In this document: positions 1 to 6,539 of the stretch, one piece after another
Numbering within the stretch: position 1 is the first letter of the stretch
How the letters are laid out: every line of letters begins with the position of its first letter
Assembly: GCA_020629995.1 (NCBI GenBank)
Contig: JAHDCH010000151.1
Location: 1-6,539, forward strand
Length of the DNA stretch: 6,539 bases
Direction: 5' to 3'
From: Pseudaestuariivita sp.
GTDB taxonomy: Bacteria; Pseudomonadota; Alphaproteobacteria; Rhodobacterales; Rhodobacteraceae
Translations under genes and position numbers: made by a program
Notes under the pieces: model-generated
The model's input: only the letters and a program-made list of their open reading frames with translations
Told to the model about the DNA's origin: nothing
Database searches by the model: none

Positions 1-41
1 GCAACGCTCCATCGGCATAAACCCCGACACTCCCTCCTGAC

Positions 42-734
42 ATGCGCGCCCTGGTTGCCCTCCTCCTCCTCGCCCTGCCCGCCGCGGCGCAAGACGCCCT
101 GCCTGCGCTGCCCGAGGACAGCCGCGCGGAATGGGCCGCAGCCGGGCGGATCAATATCGCGGGCTACAAGGACCGCAGCTTTTGCACCGGCACGCTGATC
201 GCGCCGACCAAGGTGCTGACGGCGGCGCATTGCGTGCTGGCGGACGGCGCATTGCGCGCGCTGGACAAGATGACCTTTGTCGCGGGGTGGGATCGGGGCA
301 CGCTGCTCACCTTTCGCAGGATCGCCGCCGTCGATCTGCACCCGCGCGTCGATCCGGGCGCCGAGCGGATTGCTCCGGGCGATGACCTGGCGCTCATGAC
401 GCTCGACAAACCGATCGCCGCGCGGCAGCTGCCCGCCCTGCCCCTGCGGCAGCTCGAGGCGAGTTATGGCGATTATGCCGTTCTTGGCTATCACCGCACC
501 CGGCCCAATGTGCTGAACGGCAGGTTCGATTGCGCGCGGCTGGCGCGGTCGCGGCGCGTGATGACGCTGGATTGCGCGGTGATCCCGGGCAATTCGGGCG
601 GGCCGGTGCTGCGCCGCTCAGACACCGGGTGGGAGCTGGTGGCGGTGGTTGTTGCGCGGTCCAGATCCGAAGGCGGCCCCGGAACAATTGCCGCCCTGAT
701 CGACGATTGGGTCCTGTCCGCCGCGCAGCCCTGA
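42..734 (+). CDS. Secreted trypsin/V8-like serine protease (chymotrypsin fold)
   Basis: The product is 230 aa and starts with a clear Sec signal peptide (MRALVALLLLALPAAAQ, cleavage probably near residues 16-17), so it should act in the periplasm or outside the cell. The catalytic triad of the chymotrypsin fold is visible: His63 in LTAAHC, Asp115 in GDDLALMTLD and Ser185 in GNSGGPV. Cys48 and Cys64 flank the His in the position of the usual disulfide; Cys164 and Cys178 could form a second. The spacing from Cys178 to Ser185 is longer than in trypsin, and there is no Asp at the expected S1 position, so trypsin-like Arg/Lys cleavage should not be assumed. The stretch CAVIPGNSGGP resembles V8/glutamyl-endopeptidase-like proteins. 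The ATG start is chosen because it gives the signal peptide; no good Shine-Dalgarno precedes it. A terminator-like palindrome follows 10 nt after the stop. The fold is well supported; the substrate is unknown. Confidence 0.9.
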   Translation: MRALVALLLLALPAAAQDALPALPEDSRAEWAAAGRINIAGYKDRSFCTGTLIAPTKVLTAAHCVLADGALRALDKMTFVAGWDRGTLLTFRRIAAVDLHPRVDPGAERIAPGDDLALMTLDKPIAARQLPALPLRQLEASYGDYAVLGYHRTRPNVLNGRFDCARLARSRRVMTLDCAVIPGNSGGPVLRRSDTGWELVAVVVARSRSEGGPGTIAALIDDWVLSAAQP

Positions 735-739
735 GCGCC

Positions 740-772
740 GGCGCCAAAAAGTTCGTACGAACTTTTTGCGCC
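740..772. terminator. Palindromic terminator-like hairpin after the protease gene
   Basis: Positions 745-768 are a perfect 24-nt palindrome; the left half ends in AAAAAGTTCGT and the right half is its reverse complement ending in TTTTT. Four more G/C pairs (740-743 with 769-772) extend the stem if C744 is bulged. The stem carries an A-tract on the 5' side and a U-tract on the 3' side in both orientations. This fits a bidirectional Rho-independent terminator for the protease gene, whose stop lies just upstream, and it insulates serS. A protein-binding palindrome is the alternative. Confidence 0.55.
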
Positions 773-839
773 GCCCCGCACTGGACCCAACACCAAAGCT
801 GCTCTAGACCCGCGCGCACACATCAGCCGGAGAAATCCC

Positions 840-2132
840 ATGCACGACATCCGTTCCATCCGCGAGAACCCCGCAGCCTTTGACGCCGCGCTGGCCCGCC
901 GTGGAGACGCGCCGATGTCGTCAGAGCTGCTGAGCGTGGACGAAGCGCGCCGCGCGCTGATCCACGCCGCCGAAACGGCGCAGGCCGAACAGAACAAGGC
1001 CTCCAAATCCGTGGGCGCCGCCAAGGCCAGCGGGGACGAGGCCGAGTTCGAACGCCTGCGCGCGCTGGTCGCCGCCAAAAAGGCCGAGGTGGCCGAACTG
1101 AACGACAAGGCCAAGGCCGAGGACGCAAAGCTGACCGACATGCTCGCCCGCATCGCCAACCTGCCCGCCCAGGACGTGCCGGATGGCGATGACGAGGACG
1201 GCAATGTCGAGATCAGCCGATGGGGCAGCCCGCGCGATTTCGACTTTGCACCCAAAGAGCATTTCGAGATCGCCGGCGTTGTGCCGGGCATGGACTTTGC
1301 CACCGCCGCCAAGACATCGGGCGCGCGCTTTGTGATGCTGCGCGGCGCCGTGGCGCGTGTGCACCGGGCGCTCGCGCAATGGATGCTGGACACGCATACA
1401 GGCGAAAACGGCCTGACCGAAGTGCAAAGCCCCGTTCTGGTCCGGGACGAGGCGATGTACGGCACCGACAAACTGCCCAAGTTCGCCGAAGACAGCTACC
1501 AGACGACCAATGGCTGGTGGCTGATCTCGACTTCGGAAATCACGCTGACCTATTCCGTCGCGGGCGATGTGCTGGACGCCTCCGAGCTTCCCATCCGCCT
1601 GACATCGCACACGCTGTGCTTCCGCTCCGAGGCGGGCAGCGCGGGCCGCGACACGGCGGGCATGCTGCGCCAGCACCAGTTCGAAAAGGTCGAGATGGTG
1701 TCGGTCACGCATCCCGATGACAGCGACGCCGAGCAAAAGCGCATGTTGCGCTGCGCCGAAGCGCTGCTCGAGGCGCTTGAGATCCCCTATCGCACGGTCA
1801 TCCTGTGCACGGGCGACATGGGGTTCGGCGCGCGCCGCACCTATGACATCGAAGCCTGGCTGCCCGGTCAGAACACCTATCGCGAGATCAGCTCGGTCTC
1901 GACCACCGGTGATTTCCAGGCCCGGCGCATGAACGCGCGGTTCAAACCGGCCGGCGGCGGCAAACCCGAGTTCGTGCATACTCTGAACGGATCGGGCCTG
2001 GCCGTCGGGCGCTGCCTGATCGCCGTGCTGGAAAACGGGCAGAACGCGGACGGGTCGGTGACGCTGCCCGCTGTGCTGGCGCCGTATCTTGGCGGCAAAA
2101 CAACCCTGTCGGCAGACGGCAATCTAGTCTGA
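840..2132 (+). CDS. serS: Seryl-tRNA synthetase (class II aaRS)
   Basis: This cytoplasmic enzyme charges tRNA-Ser (and tRNA-Sec where present) with serine using ATP. It is 430 aa, the usual length for bacterial SerRS. Residues 1 to about 110 form the tRNA-binding arm: the helical start [11 protein letters not shown], then a long Ala/Lys/Glu-rich antiparallel coiled coil. The class II catalytic core follows: TSE at 231-233 in the serine-binding position, motif 2 [25 protein letters not shown] (given as FRSE 261-264 plus RQHQFEKVE 277-285), [15 protein letters not shown] at 349-363, and motif 3 NGSGLAVGR at 383-391 with its conserved Arg391. The start is fixed by GGAGAA at 829-834, five bases before the ATG. 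The gene sits alone between two hairpins. Its stop overlaps the 3' end of the convergent DUF2235 gene by 9 bp. I saw no T-box or other leader element, as expected outside Firmicutes-like groups. All key motifs are present. Confidence 0.98.
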   Translation: MHDIRSIRENPAAFDAALARRGDAPMSSELLSVDEARRALIHAAETAQAEQNKASKSVGAAKASGDEAEFERLRALVAAKKAEVAELNDKAKAEDAKLTDMLARIANLPAQDVPDGDDEDGNVEISRWGSPRDFDFAPKEHFEIAGVVPGMDFATAAKTSGARFVMLRGAVARVHRALAQWMLDTHTGENGLTEVQSPVLVRDEAMYGTDKLPKFAEDSYQTTNGWWLISTSEITLTYSVAGDVLDASELPIRLTSHTLCFRSEAGSAGRDTAGMLRQHQFEKVEMVSVTHPDDSDAEQKRMLRCAEALLEALEIPYRTVILCTGDMGFGARRTYDIEAWLPGQNTYREISSVSTTGDFQARRMNARFKPAGGGKPEFVHTLNGSGLAVGRCLIAVLENGQNADGSVTLPAVLAPYLGGKTTLSADGNLV

Positions 2133-3326
2133 CGCCGCATCACGATTTTTCGCCGAAAAATCGTGGCCGGCGTCGCGACCGTCGCGGCGGTCCGGAGGGG
2201 TCGCGCGCATCTCGCGGATCACATGCGACAGGCTTTGCGGCGCGTATCCCAGGCGCGCCGCGCGCTGCCTTGCCGCGTCGCTGACGTCTTCGAGCCGCTT
2301 TGGCCCGTCGCGCGCGCCCAACAGCTTGCCGAACAGGTTTGTCAGACCCGAGGTCTGTGACAGGCGCGTGTTGCGGGCAAGCGGATCGGCACGCTCGCGG
2401 AACTGGTTCAGCTGCACCGGATCAAACACCAGCCCCGCCCGCTCGGCCCCCTCGATCATCCACAGCGACACCTCCGCCGAGAGGCCCGGCACCGGGCCCG
2501 AACCACCGACAATCCCGTGATTGCCCGGGAACCACCGTTGCTGATAGGGCCGCGCATCGCCGGTCGCATCGCCATTCATCCGGTCGATCTTTTCATCCCA
2601 AAGCGTCGGCGGGAACAGGCGGCGCAGCTCGTCCAGCGCCACCGCATGGCGTGCCGATGTCACAAGGCTGGTCAGCTTCTGATCGTGGAACGTGTACTTT
2701 TCGTTCACCCGCCGGGCCACCGCTCCCAGGATCCCGGGAAGCCCCATCGCGCCAACCGTGTCCCACACGCCGAGATAACTGACCGTCAACAGCCCCGCCT
2801 GCCCCAGGTAATTCTTTTCGCGCCAGTCGATCTCTTCGCGCGAGGTGGCCATGCGCGGCGAGATCACCGCGCGGAACTTGTGGCTTTCCTCGCTGTCCGG
2901 GCGGGTGATCTCGCGCCGGTCGCGGTAGCGTTCGATTGCCGTGGGGATGAACGGGATCTGCGACCGGCCCGGCAACCCGGTCGACCGCAGCAAACCGCAC
3001 AGCGACCGCGCGGTATAGGCGCCGCGCGAAAAGCCAAAGACGTAGATCTCGTCGCCCGGCTCGTAACAAAAGACGAGGTTGCGGAAAGCTTCGTGGATGT
3101 TCTCGGTCAGGCCCCAGCCAAAGGCACCGCCCCCGATCCGGTCCATCGCGCGCGCCAGCTTGGTCGCGCCCCGCCCCGATCCAACGCCGGGCATATAGAA
3201 CACCTGCTGCTTGGTGCCATCCGGCGCGGTCGGCAAAACGGCCTGCGCCAGCCGCACCACGGACGTGGCGTTTCGCGCGTCAGACCGGTTCCATGTTCCG
3301 TCACAAAACAGGGCGATACGCTTCAT
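2124..3326 (-). CDS. DUF2235 family alpha/beta-hydrolase (Tle1-like phospholipase fold)
   Basis: The product is 400 aa from the ATG at 3326. The frame stays open 270 bases further upstream, but that part is Arg-rich and non-protein-like, while [13 protein letters not shown] is the classic N-terminus of DUF2235 (PF09994). A GGGAG lies 10 bases upstream of this ATG. Key motifs: DGTWN at 9-13, the nucleophile elbow GFSRGA at 98-103 (Ser100), [11 protein letters not shown] at 185-195 (probable acid Asp189), and [11 protein letters not shown] at 265-275 (probable catalytic His270). Family knowledge: the domain occurs in Tle1-type phospholipase effectors of type VI secretion and in many stand-alone proteins of unknown function. 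Here there is no signal peptide and no T6SS gene nearby, so a cytoplasmic hydrolase of unknown substrate is the safest reading. The last residues, HDFSAKNRD (388-396), are encoded by a terminator-like hairpin. The C-terminal tail after about residue 375 is Arg/Asp-rich and probably not part of the fold. Confidence 0.92.
   Translation of the reverse strand: MKRIALFCDGTWNRSDARNATSVVRLAQAVLPTAPDGTKQQVFYMPGVGSGRGATKLARAMDRIGGGAFGWGLTENIHEAFRNLVFCYEPGDEIYVFGFSRGAYTARSLCGLLRSTGLPGRSQIPFIPTAIERYRDRREITRPDSEESHKFRAVISPRMATSREEIDWREKNYLGQAGLLTVSYLGVWDTVGAMGLPGILGAVARRVNEKYTFHDQKLTSLVTSARHAVALDELRRLFPPTLWDEKIDRMNGDATGDARPYQQRWFPGNHGIVGGSGPVPGLSAEVSLWMIEGAERAGLVFDPVQLNQFRERADPLARNTRLSQTSGLTNLFGKLLGARDGPKRLEDVSDAARQRAARLGYAPQSLSHVIREMRATPPDRRDGRDAGHDFSAKNRDAASD
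2141..2165. terminator. Terminator-like hairpin downstream of serS, inside the DUF2235 coding tail
   Basis: CACGATTTTTC at 2141-2151 pairs perfectly with its reverse complement at 2155-2165, giving an 11-bp stem and a GCC loop. It begins 9 nt after the serS stop codon. Read as + strand RNA, the stem has U-rich then A-rich arms, with no trailing U-run. Read as minus strand RNA, the order is the same because the element is symmetric. It is a plausible intrinsic terminator for serS. For the convergent gene it lies before the stop codon, so it can only serve that gene as a 3' end structure near or within the coding region. Confidence 0.5.
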
Positions 3327-3526
3327 GTCAGCCGCTCTCCCGCTGGTGTTTCTATCCCTCTTGGCGCAACCTATCGCAGACCCCTTGACGCGCAAACACC
3401 TGAATTCCCCCGCTCTCCGGGTTGACAGCCTTGGCGCGCTGCGCGCACACGCAGCCGGGAACCCGGACCGCCTCTTGCGCGCTATCCGGTCAGACCGACA
3501 CGCCCAATGAAAGGCCCCGTGACCCC
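3327..3526. promoter_or_regulatory. Divergent intergenic region between the DUF2235 and TspO-like genes
   Basis: This 200-bp gap must hold the promoters of both flanking genes, which point away from each other. It contains consensus-like -35 hexamers on + (TTGACG at 3385-3390 and TTGACA at 3422-3427), but neither has a convincing -10 box about 17 bp downstream, so no promoter is called. Small dyads are present at 3455-3466 (CCGGG-AA-CCCGG) and 3487-3497 (CGGT-CAG-ACCG). Both are short and in GC-rich DNA, so they may be chance. Confidence 0.4.
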
Positions 3527-4228
3527 GTGACCCGCCTTTGGCCCATCGCCCATCTTTGCGCCGCGCTGCTGTTTGCCGCCGCGCCCTTCCTGACACCCGA
3601 CTTTGGCGGCTTTCGCGCCGACCAGTTTCCCGTTCCGCAAGACGGCGCGCCGGTGCAGCCGGCGGGATATGCCTTTGCGATCTGGGGCCTGATCTATCTG
3701 TGGCTGATTGCGGGCGCGCTGGTTGGCCTGCGGCGCGGGCCGGACGACACCGACTGGCGCGCCATGCGGCCCGCCATCGTGCTCAGCCTCGCTCTGGGGG
3801 CGCCGTGGCTTTATGTGGCGACGCAATCGGTTGTTGCGGCCTCGGTGCTGATCTGGGCCATGCTGATCACCGCGCTGGTGGCCCTGTTCCGCACCGGCGC
3901 CACTGACCGCTGGTTCCAGCAAGCGCCCGTGGCAATCTATGCCGGTTGGCTGACAGCGGCGTCCTGCGTGTCGATCGGTCTGCTGCTGGGTGGCTACGGG
4001 ATCACCGGCCCGATCGTGGCCGCCATCGTGGCGCTGGTGATCGCCATCGCGATTGCCGCCTTTGTCCAGTACCGCCTGCACCGCGCGCCGGAATACGGGC
4101 TGGCTGTGATCTGGGCGTTGGTCGGCGTGATCGTCGCCAACACCCAGCCGCTCAACATCGCGGTGGCGGGGCTGGCCGCCCTTGGGATCGTTCTGCTACT
4201 GGGCCTGCGCACCCTCGACACCGAATAA
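3527..4228 (+). CDS. TspO/MBR-like multi-pass membrane protein (tryptophan-rich sensory protein-like)
   Basis: The product is 233 aa from a GTG start and is almost entirely hydrophobic. Candidate membrane helices lie near residues 5-21, 47-68, 84-100, 103-121, 135-156, 160-181, 190-206 and 210-227. The stretch AGYAFAIWGLIYLWLI (46-61) is the hallmark resemblance to the TspO/MBR family, whose members bind porphyrins or cholesterol-like ligands and modulate tetrapyrrole-related regulation. Canonical TspO has five helices and about 160 aa, so this longer protein is a distant or extended relative and its ligand is unknown. Start choice: an upstream in-frame TTG at 3422 would add 35 polar, non-conserved-looking residues, while GTG 3527 leads straight into the first helix; its AAAGG (3510-3514) sits 12 nt away, which is long. 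The stop is only 12 bp from the end of the convergent desaturase gene. Family assignment is moderate; an integral inner-membrane location is confident. Confidence 0.75.
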   Translation: MTRLWPIAHLCAALLFAAAPFLTPDFGGFRADQFPVPQDGAPVQPAGYAFAIWGLIYLWLIAGALVGLRRGPDDTDWRAMRPAIVLSLALGAPWLYVATQSVVAASVLIWAMLITALVALFRTGATDRWFQQAPVAIYAGWLTAASCVSIGLLLGGYGITGPIVAAIVALVIAIAIAAFVQYRLHRAPEYGLAVIWALVGVIVANTQPLNIAVAGLAALGIVLLLGLRTLDTE

Positions 4229-4240
4229 CGCCCGGCCGCC

Positions 4241-5230
4241 CTACTCTGCCGGCACCATCCGCCGCTGCGCCCCGCGCGCAGCGGCAAAGCCCACCATCCG
4301 GCCGGACCGTTCGTCGTACAGCTTCCAGCCATAACAGGCCATTGCCTCGCGCCACCCGATCAGGCGGCTGTCGATCAGATCGCCCGCCTCCTCGTGGCAC
4401 CTTTTCAGGTTGTAGCACGGCACGTTGGCGTTCAGGTGGTGCAGGTCGTGATAGGCGATGTTCAGCGTCAGCCAGTCGAACAGCCGCCCGAACCGGAGCA
4501 CGGACGAACCCTGAAGCGCACCATGTTCGTAGGTGTAGACCGGGCGGCGCTTCCAGTAGACCTCTTCGAAATTGTGCACCACATAGGGAATGATCGCGCC
4601 AAAGGTCGCGCCCACGTAGATCGAGATCAGCAAGACGCCGATCCCGGCCCAACCCGCCACGGCCCAGATCGCCGCGAAATAGGCCGCGATCATCGTGTTG
4701 TGCAGGATCACGTTGCCCACTCCGGTCTCGATGCCGTGGCGCGGAAACCGGCGCAGCACCAGGTACAGCACAAACGGCCCCACGATCAGCAGGGTAAAGC
4801 GCGAGCGGTAAAACCGGTACCACAGCCGACGCCCAGCCGAGGCATTGGCGTATTCCTCGACCGTCATGATGTCGATCTCAAAGGCTTCGCGGTGATCCAG
4901 GTCGCCCACATGGGCGTGGTGCAGGTTGTGATTGCGCCGCGTCGCCTCGTAGGGCGTCATCGCGATGAACGACAGCGCGTTGCCCATCAGATCGTTCATC
5001 TGCCGCGCCGAAAACAGCGAGCCGTGAATGCAATCGTGCTGCAGCATGTAGACGCGCACGCCAAACAGCCCCGTCAGCGCCGCAAAGGGCACCGCCACCC
5101 ACCAATTGGGCAGCGCCATCAGCGCCGCCGCCAGCGACGCCGCGTAGAGCACCAGAGTAAGCGCCGTTTCCCGCCATGCCCGTGCGTCATCCTTGGCGCA
5201 ATAGGCGCGTGTATGCTGCTTGATCGTCAT
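4241..5230 (-). CDS. Membrane fatty acid desaturase (three-histidine-box type)
   Basis: The product is 329 aa from ATG 5230 (MTIKQHTRAY). AAAGGG ends 9 bases upstream of this ATG, which favours it over the in-frame ATG at 5263. It belongs to the membrane fatty acid desaturase family (PF00487): di-iron enzymes of the inner membrane that insert a double bond into acyl chains using O2 and reducing equivalents. All three histidine boxes are intact: HDCIH at 65-69, HNLHH at 101-105 and HDLHH at 261-265, followed by LNANVPCYNL at 266-275, typical of acyl-lipid desaturases of the delta-12/omega type. A further conserved-looking His219 precedes FEEVYW. Hydrophobic segments near 22-62, 145-160 and 175-218 fit the usual paired-hairpin membrane topology. 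Exact regiospecificity and substrate cannot be read from the sequence; related proteins also act on carotenoids or other lipids. The gene appears monocistronic: it is convergent with the TspO-like gene and divergent from the exported repeat protein. Confidence 0.92.
   Translation of the reverse strand: MTIKQHTRAYCAKDDARAWRETALTLVLYAASLAAALMALPNWWVAVPFAALTGLFGVRVYMLQHDCIHGSLFSARQMNDLMGNALSFIAMTPYEATRRNHNLHHAHVGDLDHREAFEIDIMTVEEYANASAGRRLWYRFYRSRFTLLIVGPFVLYLVLRRFPRHGIETGVGNVILHNTMIAAYFAAIWAVAGWAGIGVLLISIYVGATFGAIIPYVVHNFEEVYWKRRPVYTYEHGALQGSSVLRFGRLFDWLTLNIAYHDLHHLNANVPCYNLKRCHEEAGDLIDSRLIGWREAMACYGWKLYDERSGRMVGFAAARGAQRRMVPAE
4261..4285. repeat. GC-rich inverted repeat in the 3' coding end of the desaturase gene
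   Basis: GCCGCTGCGC at 4261-4270 is perfectly complementary to 4276-4285, giving a 10-bp stem with a 5-nt loop. It lies 33 nt past the stop of the TspO-like gene and encodes desaturase residues 316-324 (AAARGAQRR). There is no U-tract on either side, so intrinsic termination is doubtful. It could stabilise a 3' end or be incidental in GC-rich coding DNA. Confidence 0.35.
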
Positions 5231-5531
5231 CGACCCTGTCCCTTTCAATACTCGTGCCACCAAATACGCGGGCGGCTATCGCGTGTTTTGCAGGCAGGGC
5301 AAAATAAGACCCCGCGCCGCATTGTTCCCATCCGGTATCAAACCGGTAACAACACTCAACCTCAAGGAGTTTTTGCGACTATCGCCAGACATTTGTGATG
5401 GTTGCCCGGGGTTTGATTAAAATTGGCGGCATAGTCCGACGTCAAAATCCCGCCATGCTTTCGCCTCATTACGCTTTGTTAGGACCACCCGACGTACCCC
5501 TGCCGCGAACTGTCGAATGTATGGGTGCCGC
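5231..5531. promoter_or_regulatory. Divergent intergenic region upstream of the desaturase and the exported repeat protein
   Basis: This 301-bp gap is visibly richer in A/T than its flanks, especially 5340-5480, as expected for promoter DNA. It contains the dyad CCGGTATCAAACCGG at 5332-5346, which also reads as an 11-bp-spaced direct repeat of CCGGTA. It also holds a strong-looking AAGGAG at 5364-5369 that no convincing gene uses: the nearest start, TTG 5373, is only 3 bases away and gives a 15-codon frame. I found no clear -35/-10 pair in either direction and no RNA gene. Confidence 0.4.
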
Positions 5532-6539
5532 ATGGTCTTTCGTATCTGTCTGCTTGGTCTGGTTGCGTTTTTGTCGCTGGCGCCGCGTGCCATGGCCTTT
5601 GATGTCACGCCGACATTCAGTCCGACACTGCTGCAACCCACGCAGACAACCCGGATGCGGCTCAGCTTCCTCAACTCCCTGCCTTCGCCGGTCGAGAACC
5701 TGACGCTGTCGGACACTTTGCCCGATGACATGTACATCGCGACGCCGGCCAATGCGGTGTCGAGCTGCGGCGGATCGGTCAGCACGTCCAACGGCGCCTC
5801 GGCCGGGTCGGTCACGATCACCGGCGCCGAAATTCCCGCGGCACAAGGCGACACCGCCGGCACCTGCTACGTGGAAATCAGCGTCCACGCCGCGACCAAG
5901 GGCACGTTCATCAACCAGATCGACGCCAATTCCGGCTCGGGCACCGTCGCGGGTCAGCCCGACGGCAACGCGAACCCGTCCAGCGCCACGCTTGCCGCCA
6001 CCGTGCAGGACATCATCCCGACCATGTCGATCGACATCGGCGGCAACACCGTTCAGGGCGGTGAAACGGTGACGCGGATCATCACGCTGGAAAACCCGAA
6101 CGATGTCGCTTTGACCGGTCTGGCCTTTGTGCACGACCTGAACGCCGACGGCGGGTTCAACATCCATGCAAGCGGCCCCCTGGGCGGCACCTGCGGGGCG
6201 ACCGGCACCGTGACCGATGCCGCCCCCGCCACAGGCGATTTCGACACCACCTCGGTCATCACCGTCACGGATGGCACCCTGCCCGCAGGCGGCAGCTGCA
6301 CGATCACCTGGCAGGTCGAGACAGCGCGCGACATGACGCGCAGCTTTGATGACACGACCATGACCCATCAGATCAACGCCGGCGCGATCACCACCAACGA
6401 AGGCGCGTCGAACCCGACCTTCAACCACCCGCTGCGCACCGTCAGCGGGATCGAAATCGACAAGACCTTCAATGGCCTGAAATACGCCGAGCTGAACACC
6501 AACACCGCCTCGGGCGCCGACCTCGGCATCACGATCACC
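5532..6539 (+). CDS. N-terminal part of a large exported repeat protein (DUF11/DUF7933-like beta-sandwich repeats), cut by window end
   Basis: The frame is open from ATG 5532 to the last base: 336 residues with no stop, so the 3' end lies outside the window. A Sec signal peptide is clear (MVFRICLLGLVAFLSLAPRA, then probable cleavage after AMA22). Two full Ig-like repeats follow, of the type found in bacterial DUF11/DUF7933 surface proteins: about 29-130, starting FSPTLLQPTQTTRMRLSFLN, and about 165-285, starting PTMSIDIGGNTVQGGETV. A third begins near IEIDKTF at 307-313. Each complete repeat has the theme LTxLxxxDxLP or similar, then two cysteines (Cys79/Cys112 and Cys221/Cys256) that probably form a disulfide outside the cytoplasm. 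Asn, Thr, Gly and Asp are abundant and Lys is scarce, as in secreted beta proteins. An in-frame ATG at 5517 is an alternative start; neither has a good Shine-Dalgarno. Role: presumably a cell-surface or secreted structural/adhesive protein, which is inference. Confidence 0.85.
   Translation, partial: MVFRICLLGLVAFLSLAPRAMAFDVTPTFSPTLLQPTQTTRMRLSFLNSLPSPVENLTLSDTLPDDMYIATPANAVSSCGGSVSTSNGASAGSVTITGAEIPAAQGDTAGTCYVEISVHAATKGTFINQIDANSGSGTVAGQPDGNANPSSATLAATVQDIIPTMSIDIGGNTVQGGETVTRIITLENPNDVALTGLAFVHDLNADGGFNIHASGPLGGTCGATGTVTDAAPATGDFDTTSVITVTDGTLPAGGSCTITWQVETARDMTRSFDDTTMTHQINAGAITTNEGASNPTFNHPLRTVSGIEIDKTFNGLKYAELNTNTASGADLGITIT

Noticed and set aside
491..1480. 329-codon open frame on the minus strand across the protease end and serS start
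   Set aside because: It is antisense to two well-supported genes and crosses the terminator-like palindrome. Its product is a low-complexity Ser/Ala/Arg mixture with no motif, typical of antisense frames in high-GC DNA.
921..1979. 352-codon open frame on the minus strand antisense to serS
   Set aside because: It lies fully inside serS, whose motifs are all intact; the product is His/Gly/Arg-rich without a recognisable domain.
2124..3326. Type VI secretion effector (Tle1) module
   Set aside because: Only the hydrolase domain is present; no VgrG, PAAR, adaptor or immunity gene is seen next to it.
2517..3425. 302-codon open frame on the + strand antisense to the DUF2235 gene
   Set aside because: The opposite strand carries the complete DUF2235 motif set; this frame gives an Arg/Pro/His-rich non-domain product.
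3385..3427. Sigma-70 promoters at TTGACG (3385) or TTGACA (3422)
   Set aside because: Good -35 matches, but no -10-like hexamer lies at 16-18 bp downstream of either.
3327..3596. A 90-residue N-terminal extension of the DUF2235 protein
   Set aside because: It is Arg/Ala/Ser-rich, precedes the canonical family N-terminus [13 protein letters not shown], and overlaps the start of the TspO-like gene.
4394..5398. 334-codon open frame on the + strand antisense to the desaturase gene
   Set aside because: The minus strand encodes three intact histidine boxes; the + frame is a Gln/Arg/His-rich complement of them.
5364..5420. Mini-gene with AAGGAG and TTG start (15 codons) between the desaturase and the exported protein
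   Set aside because: The spacing to the TTG is only 3 bases, the frame is very short, and nothing supports expression.
5469..6428. 319-codon open frame on the minus strand opposite the exported repeat protein
   Set aside because: The + strand has a signal peptide, repeated domain pattern and paired cysteines; the minus product is Gly/Arg/Val-rich with no motif.

Overview
The window is GC-rich, tightly packed bacterial DNA. Its gene content and protein styles suggest an alphaproteobacterium, most likely a Rhodobacteraceae (Roseobacter-group) genome. The grounds are the SerRS sequence style, A-tract/U-tract palindromes between genes of a type I associate with this group, the TspO-like protein, and pervasive G/C third positions. 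This placement is an inference from memory of the group, not from a search.

Layout, left to right: (1) a secreted V8/trypsin-like serine protease on +, followed by a palindromic terminator-like hairpin; (2) serS, the housekeeping seryl-tRNA synthetase, on +; (3) convergent with serS and overlapping it by 9 bp, a DUF2235 alpha/beta-hydrolase on the minus strand, whose last codons are themselves a terminator-like hairpin; (4) after a 200-bp divergent gap, a TspO/MBR-like multi-pass membrane protein on + with a GTG start; (5) convergent with it, only 12 bp away, a membrane fatty acid desaturase on the minus strand with all three histidine boxes; (6) after a 301-bp divergent, locally AT-richer gap, the start of a large exported repeat protein (DUF11/DUF7933-like beta-sandwich repeats) on +, which runs off the right edge.

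The genes look like single-gene transcription units on alternating strands rather than an operon. I see no multi-gene pathway and no mobile element, CRISPR array, tRNA or rRNA. I do not see an undescribed system. The points most worth a second look are the hairpin that doubles as the coding tail of the DUF2235 gene, the atypical S1 region of the protease, the open-ended repeat protein, and a small dyad in the desaturase upstream region.
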